Shown piece by piece: positions 26,290 through 35,157 of a stretch of DNA of 64,000 bases. The translations under genes and the position numbers were made by a program. Source of the stretch: an uncultured Acetatifactor sp. (GTDB lineage Bacteria; Bacillota; Clostridia; Lachnospirales; Lachnospiraceae); contig CANQEH010000003.1 of NCBI GenBank assembly GCA_947594835.1, forward strand, positions 62,001 through 126,000, given 5' to 3'. Position 1 is the first letter of the stretch. Every line of letters starts with the position of its first letter. Under the pieces are notes generated by a model. The model saw only the letters and a program-made list of their open reading frames with translations. It was not told the origin of the DNA and did not search any database.

Positions 26290-26317
26290 AGTATAACCCT
26301 TCCAAAGGAATTGTCAA
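26290..26317 (-). promoter_or_regulatory. strong promoter facing tRNA-Thr
   Basis: On the minus strand a consensus TTGACA (26312-26317) and TATACT (26290-26295) are 16 bases apart. Confidence 0.7.
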
Positions 26318-26353
26318 CCTTTTTATCGTCTTCTACCTTCCTATCTCTCCCGC

Positions 26354-27313
26354 CTACCTGGCCCCCTTGTCGTAGATCTCTCCCAGGGCTTTCGGCGCGC
26401 CGTTTTGCTTGGAGAAGAACAATAAGAGCAGTAACGTCAGCACATAGGGCAGGATCATCACCAGATCCTGGAAGCTGCTGGGCATCTGTAAGATCTGCAC
26501 CAGACGGTAGCCGCCGGAACGGGCCAGGCCAAAGATCAGGCAGGCGCCCAGGGTGGGCAGGATCCGCCAGTTGCCGAAGATCAGCGCAGCGATGGCCAGA
26601 TAGCCGTACCCTACATAGATGCTGGCAGAAAAGTTAGCGGAGATGGAGTAGGCAAAACAGATGCCGCCCAGCCCCGACAGAGCGCCGCAGATGACGATGG
26701 CCGCCAGGCGGATGTGGTTCACCTGCCGTCCCGCCGCGTCCACCGCATGGGGATTGTCCCCGCAGGCTCTAAGGTGCATCCCGAAACGGGTACGATACAG
26801 CACGAACCAGGCGACCAGGGCCACCGCCACGATCACCAGCTCAAAGGGATACAGATTGGTAAACACCGCTCCCAGCACTGGAATTTTGGACAGGCCGGGC
26901 ACTGTCAGGCGGGCGGACACGGTGAGCATGAACTTGTCCGAAGCAGCCCCAAAGAGCACGCGGTTCAACAGCTTGGTCAGGTAAGCGGTCAGCGCCATGG
27001 CCATGATGTTGACCACCACGCCGCTGATGACCTGATTGGCCCGGAAGCGCAGGCACAAAAGCGCGTGCAGCAGGGCGAAAACGCCGCCGCCCAGCGCGGC
27101 AAAGCACATGGCGATATAAAAGGGCGCCGGAGAATTGCCCGAAAAGGCCCCGGACACCAGCACCGCTGCAAAAGCGCCCACAAAGGCTCCAAAGCCCTGC
27201 AGGCCTTCCACCGCCAGCATGGTGACGCCGGATTTTTCACAGTAAATGCCGCCGATGGCCATAATGAACAGAGGCAGCGCAAAAGACAGTCCGTCAATAA
27301 TCATGGTATTCAT
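26354..27313 (-). CDS. ABC permease, BMP/nucleoside type (second permease)
   Basis: A 319-residue permease of the BPD_transp_2 class used by simple-sugar and nucleoside importers (YufQ/NupQ-like). Hydrophobic helices alternate with the diagnostic cytoplasmic loop RTRFGMHLRACGDNPHAVDAAGRQV. It starts directly after the stop of the other permease. A partner BMP lipoprotein is not adjacent, but one is encoded at 52557-53684. Confidence 0.9.
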   Translation of the reverse strand: MNTMIIDGLSFALPLFIMAIGGIYCEKSGVTMLAVEGLQGFGAFVGAFAAVLVSGAFSGNSPAPFYIAMCFAALGGGVFALLHALLCLRFRANQVISGVVVNIMAMALTAYLTKLLNRVLFGAASDKFMLTVSARLTVPGLSKIPVLGAVFTNLYPFELVIVAVALVAWFVLYRTRFGMHLRACGDNPHAVDAAGRQVNHIRLAAIVICGALSGLGGICFAYSISANFSASIYVGYGYLAIAALIFGNWRILPTLGACLIFGLARSGGYRLVQILQMPSSFQDLVMILPYVLTLLLLLFFSKQNGAPKALGEIYDKGAR

Positions 27314-28426
27314 CTATTTGCCCTCCTTTGCCGTCTGTCCGGCCTCCTGCTTCCTGCGCTCCAGCTTCCATCGGATGTAGACGCTGCAGGCGGAAAACAG
27401 CAGGATGACGCCGGTGATCACCGAAGCGATTTCCGCGTCCACTCCCGCCGCGGAGCGCATATAGGTGGAGCCCTTGCTGATCAGGCTGATGAGCATGGTA
27501 GAAAAGATGATGCCGAAGGGATTGTTGTTTCCAAGCAGCGATACGGCGATGGCGTCAAACCCCGTGCTCAGAAGCACCTTCGGCTGGATCGTCCCCACAT
27601 AGCCCAAGTAATAGGTCACGCCTGCCAGCCCCGCCAGCATCCCGGAGATGGTCATGGAAAGCACCATGCACCGCCCCACCCGGATACCTGCATAACGCGC
27701 GGCGCTTCTGGAAAATCCCACCGCTTTCAGCTCATAGCCCAGTTTTGTCCTGTCAAAGAGGATCCAGACCAGCACCACTGCCGCCAGGGCCGCTATAATC
27801 CCCAGCGGGATTTCCACCTTCAGGTTCCCGATCGGCAGATCCATCAGAGTCAGCCGGGCCGCAGCAGAGATCTCCACGGACTGCCGGGATACCGGATCCA
27901 CATAGTAGGTATTGATTAAGAAGCTGGCCACATACTGGAAGATATAGTTCAGCATGATGGTGGACACCACTTCGTTGATGTTAAACCGATACTTGAGAAA
28001 CCCTACCAGGGCACCCGCCAGGCCGCCCACTGCCATTCCGATCAAAAGCACCAGGGGCTTTGCCACAGCCGCGCCAAGCCCACTGTACCCCACAAGCACC
28101 GTTGCAGTAAAGCCCGCCGCAAGCATCTGACCCGATACGCCGATATTGAACAGGCCTGCCCTCAGCGCCACTGCCACCGCCAGGGCGGCAAAGATCATGG
28201 GGGTAAAAAAATTGACATAGCTCAAGAAGTCCGTCAGCATACTCTTGTAGTTGGCGTAAGAGGACTTGGGCGCCAGGCCGCTGCCCTGGAGCAGGGCGTA
28301 ATATGCCCGGAAGGGGTTGCTCCCCGTGACCGCAATGACCACGCCTGCGGCCACCAGGCTGCATAAAATGGCAAACAGAGGAATCTTCACCGCGTTCCAG
28401 ATCCTGTTTTTCTTTTGATTTTTCAC
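27314..28426 (-). CDS. ABC permease, BMP/nucleoside type (first permease)
   Basis: A 370-residue permease (YufP/NupP-like) with about ten hydrophobic segments and the loop KLGYELKAVGFSRSAARYAGI. It starts at a GTG whose sequence GTGA contains the ATPase stop, giving a four-base overlap; GGGGAGG is eight bases upstream. The C-terminus is a basic tail. It forms the importer with the 26354 permease and the double ATPase. Confidence 0.9.
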   Translation of the reverse strand: MKNQKKNRIWNAVKIPLFAILCSLVAAGVVIAVTGSNPFRAYYALLQGSGLAPKSSYANYKSMLTDFLSYVNFFTPMIFAALAVAVALRAGLFNIGVSGQMLAAGFTATVLVGYSGLGAAVAKPLVLLIGMAVGGLAGALVGFLKYRFNINEVVSTIMLNYIFQYVASFLINTYYVDPVSRQSVEISAAARLTLMDLPIGNLKVEIPLGIIAALAAVVLVWILFDRTKLGYELKAVGFSRSAARYAGIRVGRCMVLSMTISGMLAGLAGVTYYLGYVGTIQPKVLLSTGFDAIAVSLLGNNNPFGIIFSTMLISLISKGSTYMRSAAGVDAEIASVITGVILLFSACSVYIRWKLERRKQEAGQTAKEGK

Positions 28427-29988
28427 GCCGATACCTCCCCGCCTTCTTCCGCGGCGTTCTGTTTTACACCCATCATAAACTCTCCCACCTGGCTGGTGGT
28501 GAGGCTCCCCGCCGGGGCGATCTTCTGGATCTGGCCGTTGTAGAGCACGGCGATGGTGTCCGCGCAGTCCATGATCTCGTCCAGTTCCAGGGAGATGAGC
28601 AGGATCGCCCTGCCCTTGTCCCGCTCCGCAATCATCTGTCTGTGAATGTTCTCAATCGCGCCGATATCCAGTCCCCTGGTGGGCTGTACAAAGATCATAA
28701 GCGGGGAGGCAAGCTCGATCTCTCTCCCGACAATGGCCTTCTGCTGGTTGCCGCCGCTCATGGAGCGCACCACCGAAGCGCTGCCCTGGCCGCTGCGGAT
28801 ATCGTATTTTTCAATCAGGCGGCGGCTGTTTTCCTCAAAAACCTGCCTGTCCAATATCCCCCTTCTGCAGAAGGGCTCCTTGAAGTAATCCTTTAAGGCC
28901 AGGTTTTCCGAGAGCGTAAAGTCCATGACCAGCCCGTAATTCTGTCTGTCCTCCGGGATATAGGAAATGCCCTTCATCGTCCGCTCCCGGATGGGAAGAT
29001 GGGTCACATCCTCCCCGTTTAAGAGGATTTTGCCGCTTCGGACACTGGTCAGACCCGCAATGGCATCCGCGATCTCCACCTGGCCGTTGCCCGCCACTCC
29101 GGCGATGGCCAGGATCTCCCCCGCGTGCACCTGGAAGGACACGTCCTTCACCATCTGGATGTTCTGACGGTTGTATACGTTTAAGCCCGACACATCCAGC
29201 ACCACCGGGCCGAAACTGGCGGCCTTTTTCTCCGTCTCAAAGTTCACTTCCCGGCCCACCATCAGGTTGGCCATAGTCTTTGTGGAGGTCTCGGCCACGT
29301 CTAAAACTGCCGCCAGCTTCCCCCGGTTTAAGATGGCGCATCGGTCGGCGATCCGCTTGATCTCCTCCAGTTTGTGGGTGATGAGGATGATCGTCTTTCC
29401 GCTGTCCCGAAGCCCTTTGATGATCTCCAGCAGAAAATCGATCTCCTGGGGCGTCAGCACGGCGGTGGGCTCGTCGAAGATCAGGATCTCCGCCTCTCTG
29501 TAAAGCATCTTTAAGATCTCCACGCGCTGCTGGATGGAGACGCTTAAGTTTTCAATGACGTCCGTGGGGTTGACCGCCAGGCCGTAGCGCTGGGACAGGG
29601 CCTTGATCTCCCTGTTGGCTTTCTTCCTGTCTACCACCGGGATGCACCCCAGCACCTTTTTGACCGGCTCGATCCCCATGACGATGTTCTCCGCCACGGT
29701 GTAGTTGGAGACCAGCTTGAAATGCTGGTGTACCATACCGATGTTGAGCCGGGTGGCGTGGTTGGGCGACTCCAGCTTCACCTTTTCCCCCCGGATATAG
29801 ATCTCCCCCTGATCCGGCTCGTACATCCCAAACAGCATACTCATCAACGTGGATTTGCCCGCGCCGTTTTCCCCAAGCAGGGCGTAAATCTCGCCCTTTT
29901 TGATCTGTATGGTCACATCGTCGTTGGCCACGATGCCCGGGAAGCGCTTGGTGATATGCCTCATCTCCACGATATATTCTTCTGCCAT
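28423..29988 (-). CDS. ABC transporter double ATP-binding protein, nucleoside/simple-sugar type
   Basis: A 521-residue protein with two fused ATPase halves (RbsA/NupO class). The first has GENGAGKST, LSVSIQQRVEILK and LIFDEPTAVLTPQE. The second has GVAGNGQVEIADAIAG, a degenerate P-loop, then MSGGNQQKAIVGRE and FVQPTRGLD. Asymmetry of the two sites is normal for the family. Start at 29988 (MAEEYIVEMRH), set by GAGAGGAACT; the track start adds 36 unrelated residues. It is first of the three importer genes and follows the GH3 gene by about 110 bases, possibly as part of the same transcript. Confidence 0.92.
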   Translation of the reverse strand: MAEEYIVEMRHITKRFPGIVANDDVTIQIKKGEIYALLGENGAGKSTLMSMLFGMYEPDQGEIYIRGEKVKLESPNHATRLNIGMVHQHFKLVSNYTVAENIVMGIEPVKKVLGCIPVVDRKKANREIKALSQRYGLAVNPTDVIENLSVSIQQRVEILKMLYREAEILIFDEPTAVLTPQEIDFLLEIIKGLRDSGKTIILITHKLEEIKRIADRCAILNRGKLAAVLDVAETSTKTMANLMVGREVNFETEKKAASFGPVVLDVSGLNVYNRQNIQMVKDVSFQVHAGEILAIAGVAGNGQVEIADAIAGLTSVRSGKILLNGEDVTHLPIRERTMKGISYIPEDRQNYGLVMDFTLSENLALKDYFKEPFCRRGILDRQVFEENSRRLIEKYDIRSGQGSASVVRSMSGGNQQKAIVGREIELASPLMIFVQPTRGLDIGAIENIHRQMIAERDKGRAILLISLELDEIMDCADTIAVLYNGQIQKIAPAGSLTTSQVGEFMMGVKQNAAEEGGEVSA

Positions 29989-30100
29989 AGTTCCTCTCAC
30001 TTCCGCCGCCTGCACGGCTCTCTTTTCTGACACTGTACAGATCCAGTATAAAAGAAAAGAGGCGCTTTTGCAAGCACCTCTCTGAACTGTTTCCATTTTC

Positions 30101-32236
30101 TCACGACAGCTGTACCTGGAAGACCACTGCCTCCTGCCCCGTCAGGGCTTTGGTCCGATCGTCCGGCTGTCCGAATCCTGCGCTGATCTGGAACAGGGCT
30201 CCTTCCACCAGCCGCAGACCCTCCTCGTTTACCACCGTAAAGGCGTCTGCGTCCACGGGCACTTCCACCCGCTTTTCCTCCCCCGGCTTTAAGGACACCC
30301 GGGCAAACCCGCACAGGCGGGGCGCAGGCTCTGCGTCCTCCGATTCCAGCGCCTTGATGTAAATCTGGATCACTTCCTCTGCGGCGCAGCTGCCCTGGTT
30401 TTGAACCGTTGCGGCGATGGTGAACGCCCCATTTCCCGAAAGGCGCACCGTCTCCCCTCTCCCGGCTTCCATACCTGCGCACTCCACTTTTTCCAAAGCC
30501 ATCTTCCCATAGGTCAGGCCATAGCCGAAGGGGTAAAGGGGCGTGCCGGTAAAGTAGCGGTAGGTTCTCCCCTTCATGGAGTAATCTTCAAAATCGGGCA
30601 GTTCCTCCGTATCCCGGTAGAAGGTGACGGGCAGTTTGCCGGAGGGCGAAATCTCCCCGAACAACAGGCGGGCGATGGTGCTGCCGCCCCGGGCTCCGGG
30701 ATACCAGGCCTGCAGCACTGCCGCACAGTGTTCCTGGGCGTACCTTAAGTCCATGGCGCTGCCTGTCATGTTGATCAGGATGACAGGCTTTCCCTCCTTT
30801 ACCACCGTCTCAAGAAGCTCCCGCTGGGGCGCAGGCAAAAGCAGGTCTGCCTTGTCGCCGGAGGCGTAGCTGTTTCCAGTGTCGCCCTCCTCGCCCTCCA
30901 GGCTTTCGTCCAGACCCAGGCAGAGAACGACCACGTCGCTGTGCTGTGCCGCCGCAGCCGCCTCGCTCAAGCGGTCTGGCCTGGAGGCGAGGCCCTCCAC
31001 CTTCTCCAAAAAGAGATGGCACCCCTGGGAATAATGCACCTTCACCTCTTCTCCCACATAGTCCTGGATACCCTCCAGCACAGTGATGTAGCGGGAGGAA
31101 GTGCCGTGATAGTTTCCGATCAGCGCTGCCCGGCTGTCGGCGTTTGGCCCGATGACGGCGATGGAGCGAACCGCTTCTTTCCGCAGGGGCAGGATGCCGT
31201 CGTTCTTTAGCAGCACCACGGACTCCGCCGCTGCCCTGTCCGCCAGGGCCAGATGCTCCCTGCACTCGATCTTTTCATAGCCGATCTGGTCGTAGGGCGT
31301 TTCGTCGAACATCCCCAGCAGGAAACGGGTGGTAAACAGCCGTTCGGCTGCCCGGGTGATGTCCTCCTCCGAGATCAGCCCCTGTTCACAGGCCTTTAAG
31401 AGATGCAGATAGGTATTGCCGCAGTTGACGTCGCAGCCAGCCTGCAATGCCATGGCGGCAGATTCCTCCGCGGTGTCTGTCACCATGTGCTGGGTGTGGA
31501 AATCCCGGATGGCCCAGCAGTCGGACACGAAATGCCCCTCAAACCCCCAGCGTCCTCTCAGAATATCCCCGATCAGCGTGGTGCTCCCGCAGCAGGGCTC
31601 GTCGTTTGTCCTGTTGTAGGCCCCCATCACAGCCTCCACCTTCGCCTTTCTGACCAGCTTCTCAAAGGCGGGCAGATAGGTCTCCCACAGATCCTTCTGG
31701 CTGACCCTGGCATTGAACTGATGGCGCAGCGCCTCCGGCCCGGAATGAACCGCGTAATGCTTTGCGCAGGCCGCCGCTTTCATGTATTCTCCCTCTCCCT
31801 GGAGCCCTTCTACAAAGGCTTCGCCCAGCTCTCCCGTCAGATAGGGATCCTCCCCGTAGGTCTCATGGCCCCTGCCCCACCTGGGATCCCGGAAAATATT
31901 GACGTTGGGCGCCCAGAAGGTCAGCCCCTTGTAAATGTCCCTGTCCTCCCGCTCCCTGTAGGTGTTGTACTTGGCGCGGCCCTCGGTGGCGATGGCGTCG
32001 CCCACCTGCCGCATCAGCTCCTTGTCAAAGGCCGCCGCCATGCCGATGGCCTGGGGAAACACGGTGGCCACGCCGGCCCTGGCCACGCCGTGCAGCGCCT
32101 CGTTCCACCAGTTGTAGGCAGGGATGCCCAGCCGCTCTATGGCGGGCGCGTCGTATCGCAGCTGTCCCGCCTTTTCCTCCAGTGTCATCTTTGCCACAAG
32201 TTCCCTTGCCCTGTTTTGGGCTTCTTTTCTGTCCAT
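30101..32236 (-). CDS. GH3 family beta-xylosidase/beta-glucosidase
   Basis: A 711-residue exo-glycosidase. The N-terminal TIM barrel has NIFRDPRWGRGHETYGEDP and the catalytic nucleophile Asp in GHFVSDCWAI. The alpha/beta sandwich domain follows (AVIGPNADSRAALIGNY), then a C-terminal fibronectin-III-like domain (IQIYIKALES...PRLCGFARVSLKPGE). It has no signal peptide, so it acts inside the cell on imported oligosaccharides. The closest remembered group is xylan 1,4-beta-xylosidases, which fits the GH115 and esterase genes directly upstream. ATG after GAGAGGG. Confidence 0.93.
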   Translation of the reverse strand: MDRKEAQNRARELVAKMTLEEKAGQLRYDAPAIERLGIPAYNWWNEALHGVARAGVATVFPQAIGMAAAFDKELMRQVGDAIATEGRAKYNTYREREDRDIYKGLTFWAPNVNIFRDPRWGRGHETYGEDPYLTGELGEAFVEGLQGEGEYMKAAACAKHYAVHSGPEALRHQFNARVSQKDLWETYLPAFEKLVRKAKVEAVMGAYNRTNDEPCCGSTTLIGDILRGRWGFEGHFVSDCWAIRDFHTQHMVTDTAEESAAMALQAGCDVNCGNTYLHLLKACEQGLISEEDITRAAERLFTTRFLLGMFDETPYDQIGYEKIECREHLALADRAAAESVVLLKNDGILPLRKEAVRSIAVIGPNADSRAALIGNYHGTSSRYITVLEGIQDYVGEEVKVHYSQGCHLFLEKVEGLASRPDRLSEAAAAAQHSDVVVLCLGLDESLEGEEGDTGNSYASGDKADLLLPAPQRELLETVVKEGKPVILINMTGSAMDLRYAQEHCAAVLQAWYPGARGGSTIARLLFGEISPSGKLPVTFYRDTEELPDFEDYSMKGRTYRYFTGTPLYPFGYGLTYGKMALEKVECAGMEAGRGETVRLSGNGAFTIAATVQNQGSCAAEEVIQIYIKALESEDAEPAPRLCGFARVSLKPGEEKRVEVPVDADAFTVVNEEGLRLVEGALFQISAGFGQPDDRTKALTGQEAVVFQVQLS

Positions 32237-32271
32237 GCCGTTTTCCCTCTCTTTTTTCTCTGTCTTTCCGC

Positions 32272-35142
32272 CTATCGGCGCGGGCTCTCCAGAGGGCCCA
32301 GATAGCTCTCTTTCAGTCTGTCCTCTGCAGGATAGATGCGGATCCGCTCCAACACCACGCCCGGGTCAAGGGCCTCCACCTTCAGCCTGCACAATCCTGC
32401 GTCCCACTCTGTCTCAAAGGAAGCCGTCCTGCCCTGTTCCAGCACGCCCTGGCACCAGTCCCGGTCCCTCAGATCCCCTGCCCGGAAGGTGTCCGGCACC
32501 AGCTCTACGACCCGGGAATCGCCCTCCCCGGGCGTGGCCTGTATCCGTAGCGCCGTCCGGGGCGCCGCAGGGTTGGTGGGCGCGGTCAAAAGCTCCACCC
32601 GGTAAAGCCCCCCTTCCTCCAGCCAGAACTGGTAGGTCAGACAGGGTTTCTCCCGCTCGGCCACAAAAGAACGGGTCACTGGAAATACCTTCACGGCGCT
32701 CCCATATCTGCCGTACCCGGAAAGCACCTCAAAGGATCCCGCCTGGGTGTCCTTTTTTTCGCAGTAGTGGCAGGCATCCATGGTCACCACGCCGTTTAGA
32801 GGCAGGAAGGTCATGGGCGGCAGCTGCCCTTCCCCTGCCCTCCGCGCCTTGACTTCCACGCAGACCACCGTGTCCCCGTCCGTCACCGCAAAGCGGGCCT
32901 GCGCCTCCGCCTCCGGCAGCTTCTCCCGCAGGCATCGGATCCTGATCTCCTCCAGGGTGCGCACCTGCCCTTCCATGGGCTCGACCTGCAGCCATCCCGG
33001 CAGCCCTTCCTTAGCCTGGATCCTGTAACGGAGCGTGCCCTCCCCGTCGTTTGCCGCCTCCAGGCTCACCTCGCCACAGCCCTCCTCCAGAAAATCATCT
33101 ACCCTGATCACCGCGGGAGCGCCGTACTGCTTATAATACACCTCCCCGCTGTCCTTGCGGGAGACGCTCAGCCTGGGTTTCCCCACCGGCGTCACATACG
33201 ACAGAATGGGATAACGGCACCCGTCCTCATTCCAGCGGGTAAAGCCGATGTGGGGCGCAAGCTGCATCCCGTCCCATTTGCCCCCTGCAAACTGTCCGAA
33301 CTCCAGTGCAAGCTGTCTGTCTTTTTCCATACAGGCCTTCGCCAGGCGGGCGTACTCGTTGGCCGCCGTCCTACCCTGGCTGGCGTAATGCCGGTTTTTG
33401 GCGGCGTAGAGGTGCAGCTTCATCAGGTTCATGCCCGCCGCCGCCGGAAAGTGCACCATGCTGTAATAGCCGTCCCTTTCCCGCTCCTCCAGGCTTTCCA
33501 GGATCTCCTGCGAGCGCTCCTCCACGTCCCGGGCCTGCCCCAGCATCCTGTCCGCCTCCAGATAATGGCAGGGATGGTAGACGTTCTCGTTTAAGGCCTC
33601 CGGCCTGCGCAGGGACAAAAGATAAATATAGTCCTCGAACACCTGGGCGATGCGTCTTCTGCCCTCCTCCCCCGCCGCCTGGAAATTCTGCGACGCCCAC
33701 TGTCTGACATACGCCTGGGCGCTGTCTGGCCGGGCCGTCCCCCAGGCGTCAAAATCATAGGCCAGGGCCATGAAATAAGACAGAGGAACCTCATGGAATT
33801 TGACGTCCCCCACATTCACGATCCAGAGCTTGCGCACGCCGTATTCGTAGGCGGTGCACATCTGCTCCCAGACCTTGGACAGGGGCGTGGAATCGATCCA
33901 CTCATAGGACACAGGCCCGCCGTGGTAGTCTAAGTGGTAGTACATACCGAAACCGCCCCTGCGGCGGCGCATTTCCTCCGTGGGCAGGGTGCGCATATTG
34001 CCGTAATTGTCCTCGCAGAGCATACAGATCACATCCTCGAGCCCCTCCCAGTCCTTGAGACCTTTCACGGCTCCGTCCCCATAAAAGAAGGGCTCCACCT
34101 CCTTATACAGCGCAAGCAGCAGCGGCTTTTCGCAGGCCTCCTGCCCCAGGACGTCCCCGATCAGCCCCCGCTGGGCCGTGATGATCTTCCGAAGCAGGGC
34201 GATGTTTTCCTCCAGGGATGCCTCCTCCCCCAGCATGGAGGAATCCCGCTCGCCCCGCATACCGATGGTGATCACGTTCTCGTAACGGCCGCTGCGCTTT
34301 AACCCGTCCTCCCAATAGCGCAGGAGCCCCTTTTCGTTGGTATGGTAATTCCACTCATTCCCGTAGGGGCTGTCTTCTCCCCGCACCTGATCCCACTCCT
34401 CGCTGGCCCTTAAGCAGGGCTCGTGGTGGGAATAGCCTATGATCACCCCGTAGAGATCCGCCAGTTCCTCGTTGGCGCTGCCCGGGCCGTCCAGGGGAAA
34501 AGAGGACGTCCACATGGCGGGCCAGAGGTAATTTCCCTTCATGCGAAGCAGAAACTCAAACACATGGCGGTATGCCTCCGTGCCAAAGCCGCCGAAATGC
34601 TCTGTCACCCAGCTGCCGAAGCAGGGCCACTCGTCGTTTATGAAAAATCCCCTGTACCGCACGCTGGGCTCCTTAGAGAGGACGCAGACCCCCTCCCCCA
34701 GCACAGGCGCCGGATTTTTGGGCGGACGCAGATCCCCCCAGTAGACAAAGGGCGTCACGCCCAAAGCCTCGGACAGGGAAAACATCCCGTAGATCGTCCC
34801 CCGCTTGTCGCTGCCGCAGACCACAAGCGCTTCCTCCACCCCTTCCCAGGGCCGCTCCACCCTCTCGATCTGGTAGACCTCCCATTTCCCCCACAGAGGG
34901 GAGAGATCCAGTTTTCCTTCCCGGGAAAGCTTCTCCAACAGAGGGCTCCTCCCACAGGTGGCGCAGAGAATCACCGCCCCGGAGGTAACATCCCCCTCCC
35001 GCGCAAAGATTTCCGGCCGGATCCCCATCACCAGTTCCATGTCCGAGGCCAGGGTGTGCGCAATCCGGCGCACGCCCTCCCAGGCTGTCTCCTCTGCCAA
35101 CAGCGGAACCGCCTTCCCGTTCCTGTTCAATGCAAATTCCAT
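32272..35142 (-). CDS. GH115 family xylan alpha-1,2-glucuronidase
   Basis: A 956-residue enzyme. Family signatures include VRYRGFFINDEWP near residue 160, LLRMKGNYLWPAMW, IGYSHHEPCLRASEEWD and ENVITIGMRGERD, then a helical region and C-terminal beta domains. GH115 enzymes remove (4-O-methyl)glucuronic acid from internal or terminal xylose units of glucuronoxylan. No signal peptide, so the substrate must be imported. Its ATG follows GGGAAAGGGGCGG. It sits between the SGNH esterase and GH3 in one transcript and complements a GH67 enzyme at 45463. Confidence 0.92.
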   Translation of the reverse strand: MEFALNRNGKAVPLLAEETAWEGVRRIAHTLASDMELVMGIRPEIFAREGDVTSGAVILCATCGRSPLLEKLSREGKLDLSPLWGKWEVYQIERVERPWEGVEEALVVCGSDKRGTIYGMFSLSEALGVTPFVYWGDLRPPKNPAPVLGEGVCVLSKEPSVRYRGFFINDEWPCFGSWVTEHFGGFGTEAYRHVFEFLLRMKGNYLWPAMWTSSFPLDGPGSANEELADLYGVIIGYSHHEPCLRASEEWDQVRGEDSPYGNEWNYHTNEKGLLRYWEDGLKRSGRYENVITIGMRGERDSSMLGEEASLEENIALLRKIITAQRGLIGDVLGQEACEKPLLLALYKEVEPFFYGDGAVKGLKDWEGLEDVICMLCEDNYGNMRTLPTEEMRRRRGGFGMYYHLDYHGGPVSYEWIDSTPLSKVWEQMCTAYEYGVRKLWIVNVGDVKFHEVPLSYFMALAYDFDAWGTARPDSAQAYVRQWASQNFQAAGEEGRRRIAQVFEDYIYLLSLRRPEALNENVYHPCHYLEADRMLGQARDVEERSQEILESLEERERDGYYSMVHFPAAAGMNLMKLHLYAAKNRHYASQGRTAANEYARLAKACMEKDRQLALEFGQFAGGKWDGMQLAPHIGFTRWNEDGCRYPILSYVTPVGKPRLSVSRKDSGEVYYKQYGAPAVIRVDDFLEEGCGEVSLEAANDGEGTLRYRIQAKEGLPGWLQVEPMEGQVRTLEEIRIRCLREKLPEAEAQARFAVTDGDTVVCVEVKARRAGEGQLPPMTFLPLNGVVTMDACHYCEKKDTQAGSFEVLSGYGRYGSAVKVFPVTRSFVAEREKPCLTYQFWLEEGGLYRVELLTAPTNPAAPRTALRIQATPGEGDSRVVELVPDTFRAGDLRDRDWCQGVLEQGRTASFETEWDAGLCRLKVEALDPGVVLERIRIYPAEDRLKESYLGPLESPRR

Positions 35143-35157
35143 GGCCGCCCCTTTCCC

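Noticed and set aside
25945-26350. tRNA-linked integration site
   Set aside because: No integrase, no duplicated tRNA 3' end and no phage or conjugation genes nearby.
26714-27919. 401-residue plus-strand ORF
   Set aside because: It spans two permease genes on the other strand; His/Gln-rich composition is typical of an antisense shadow.
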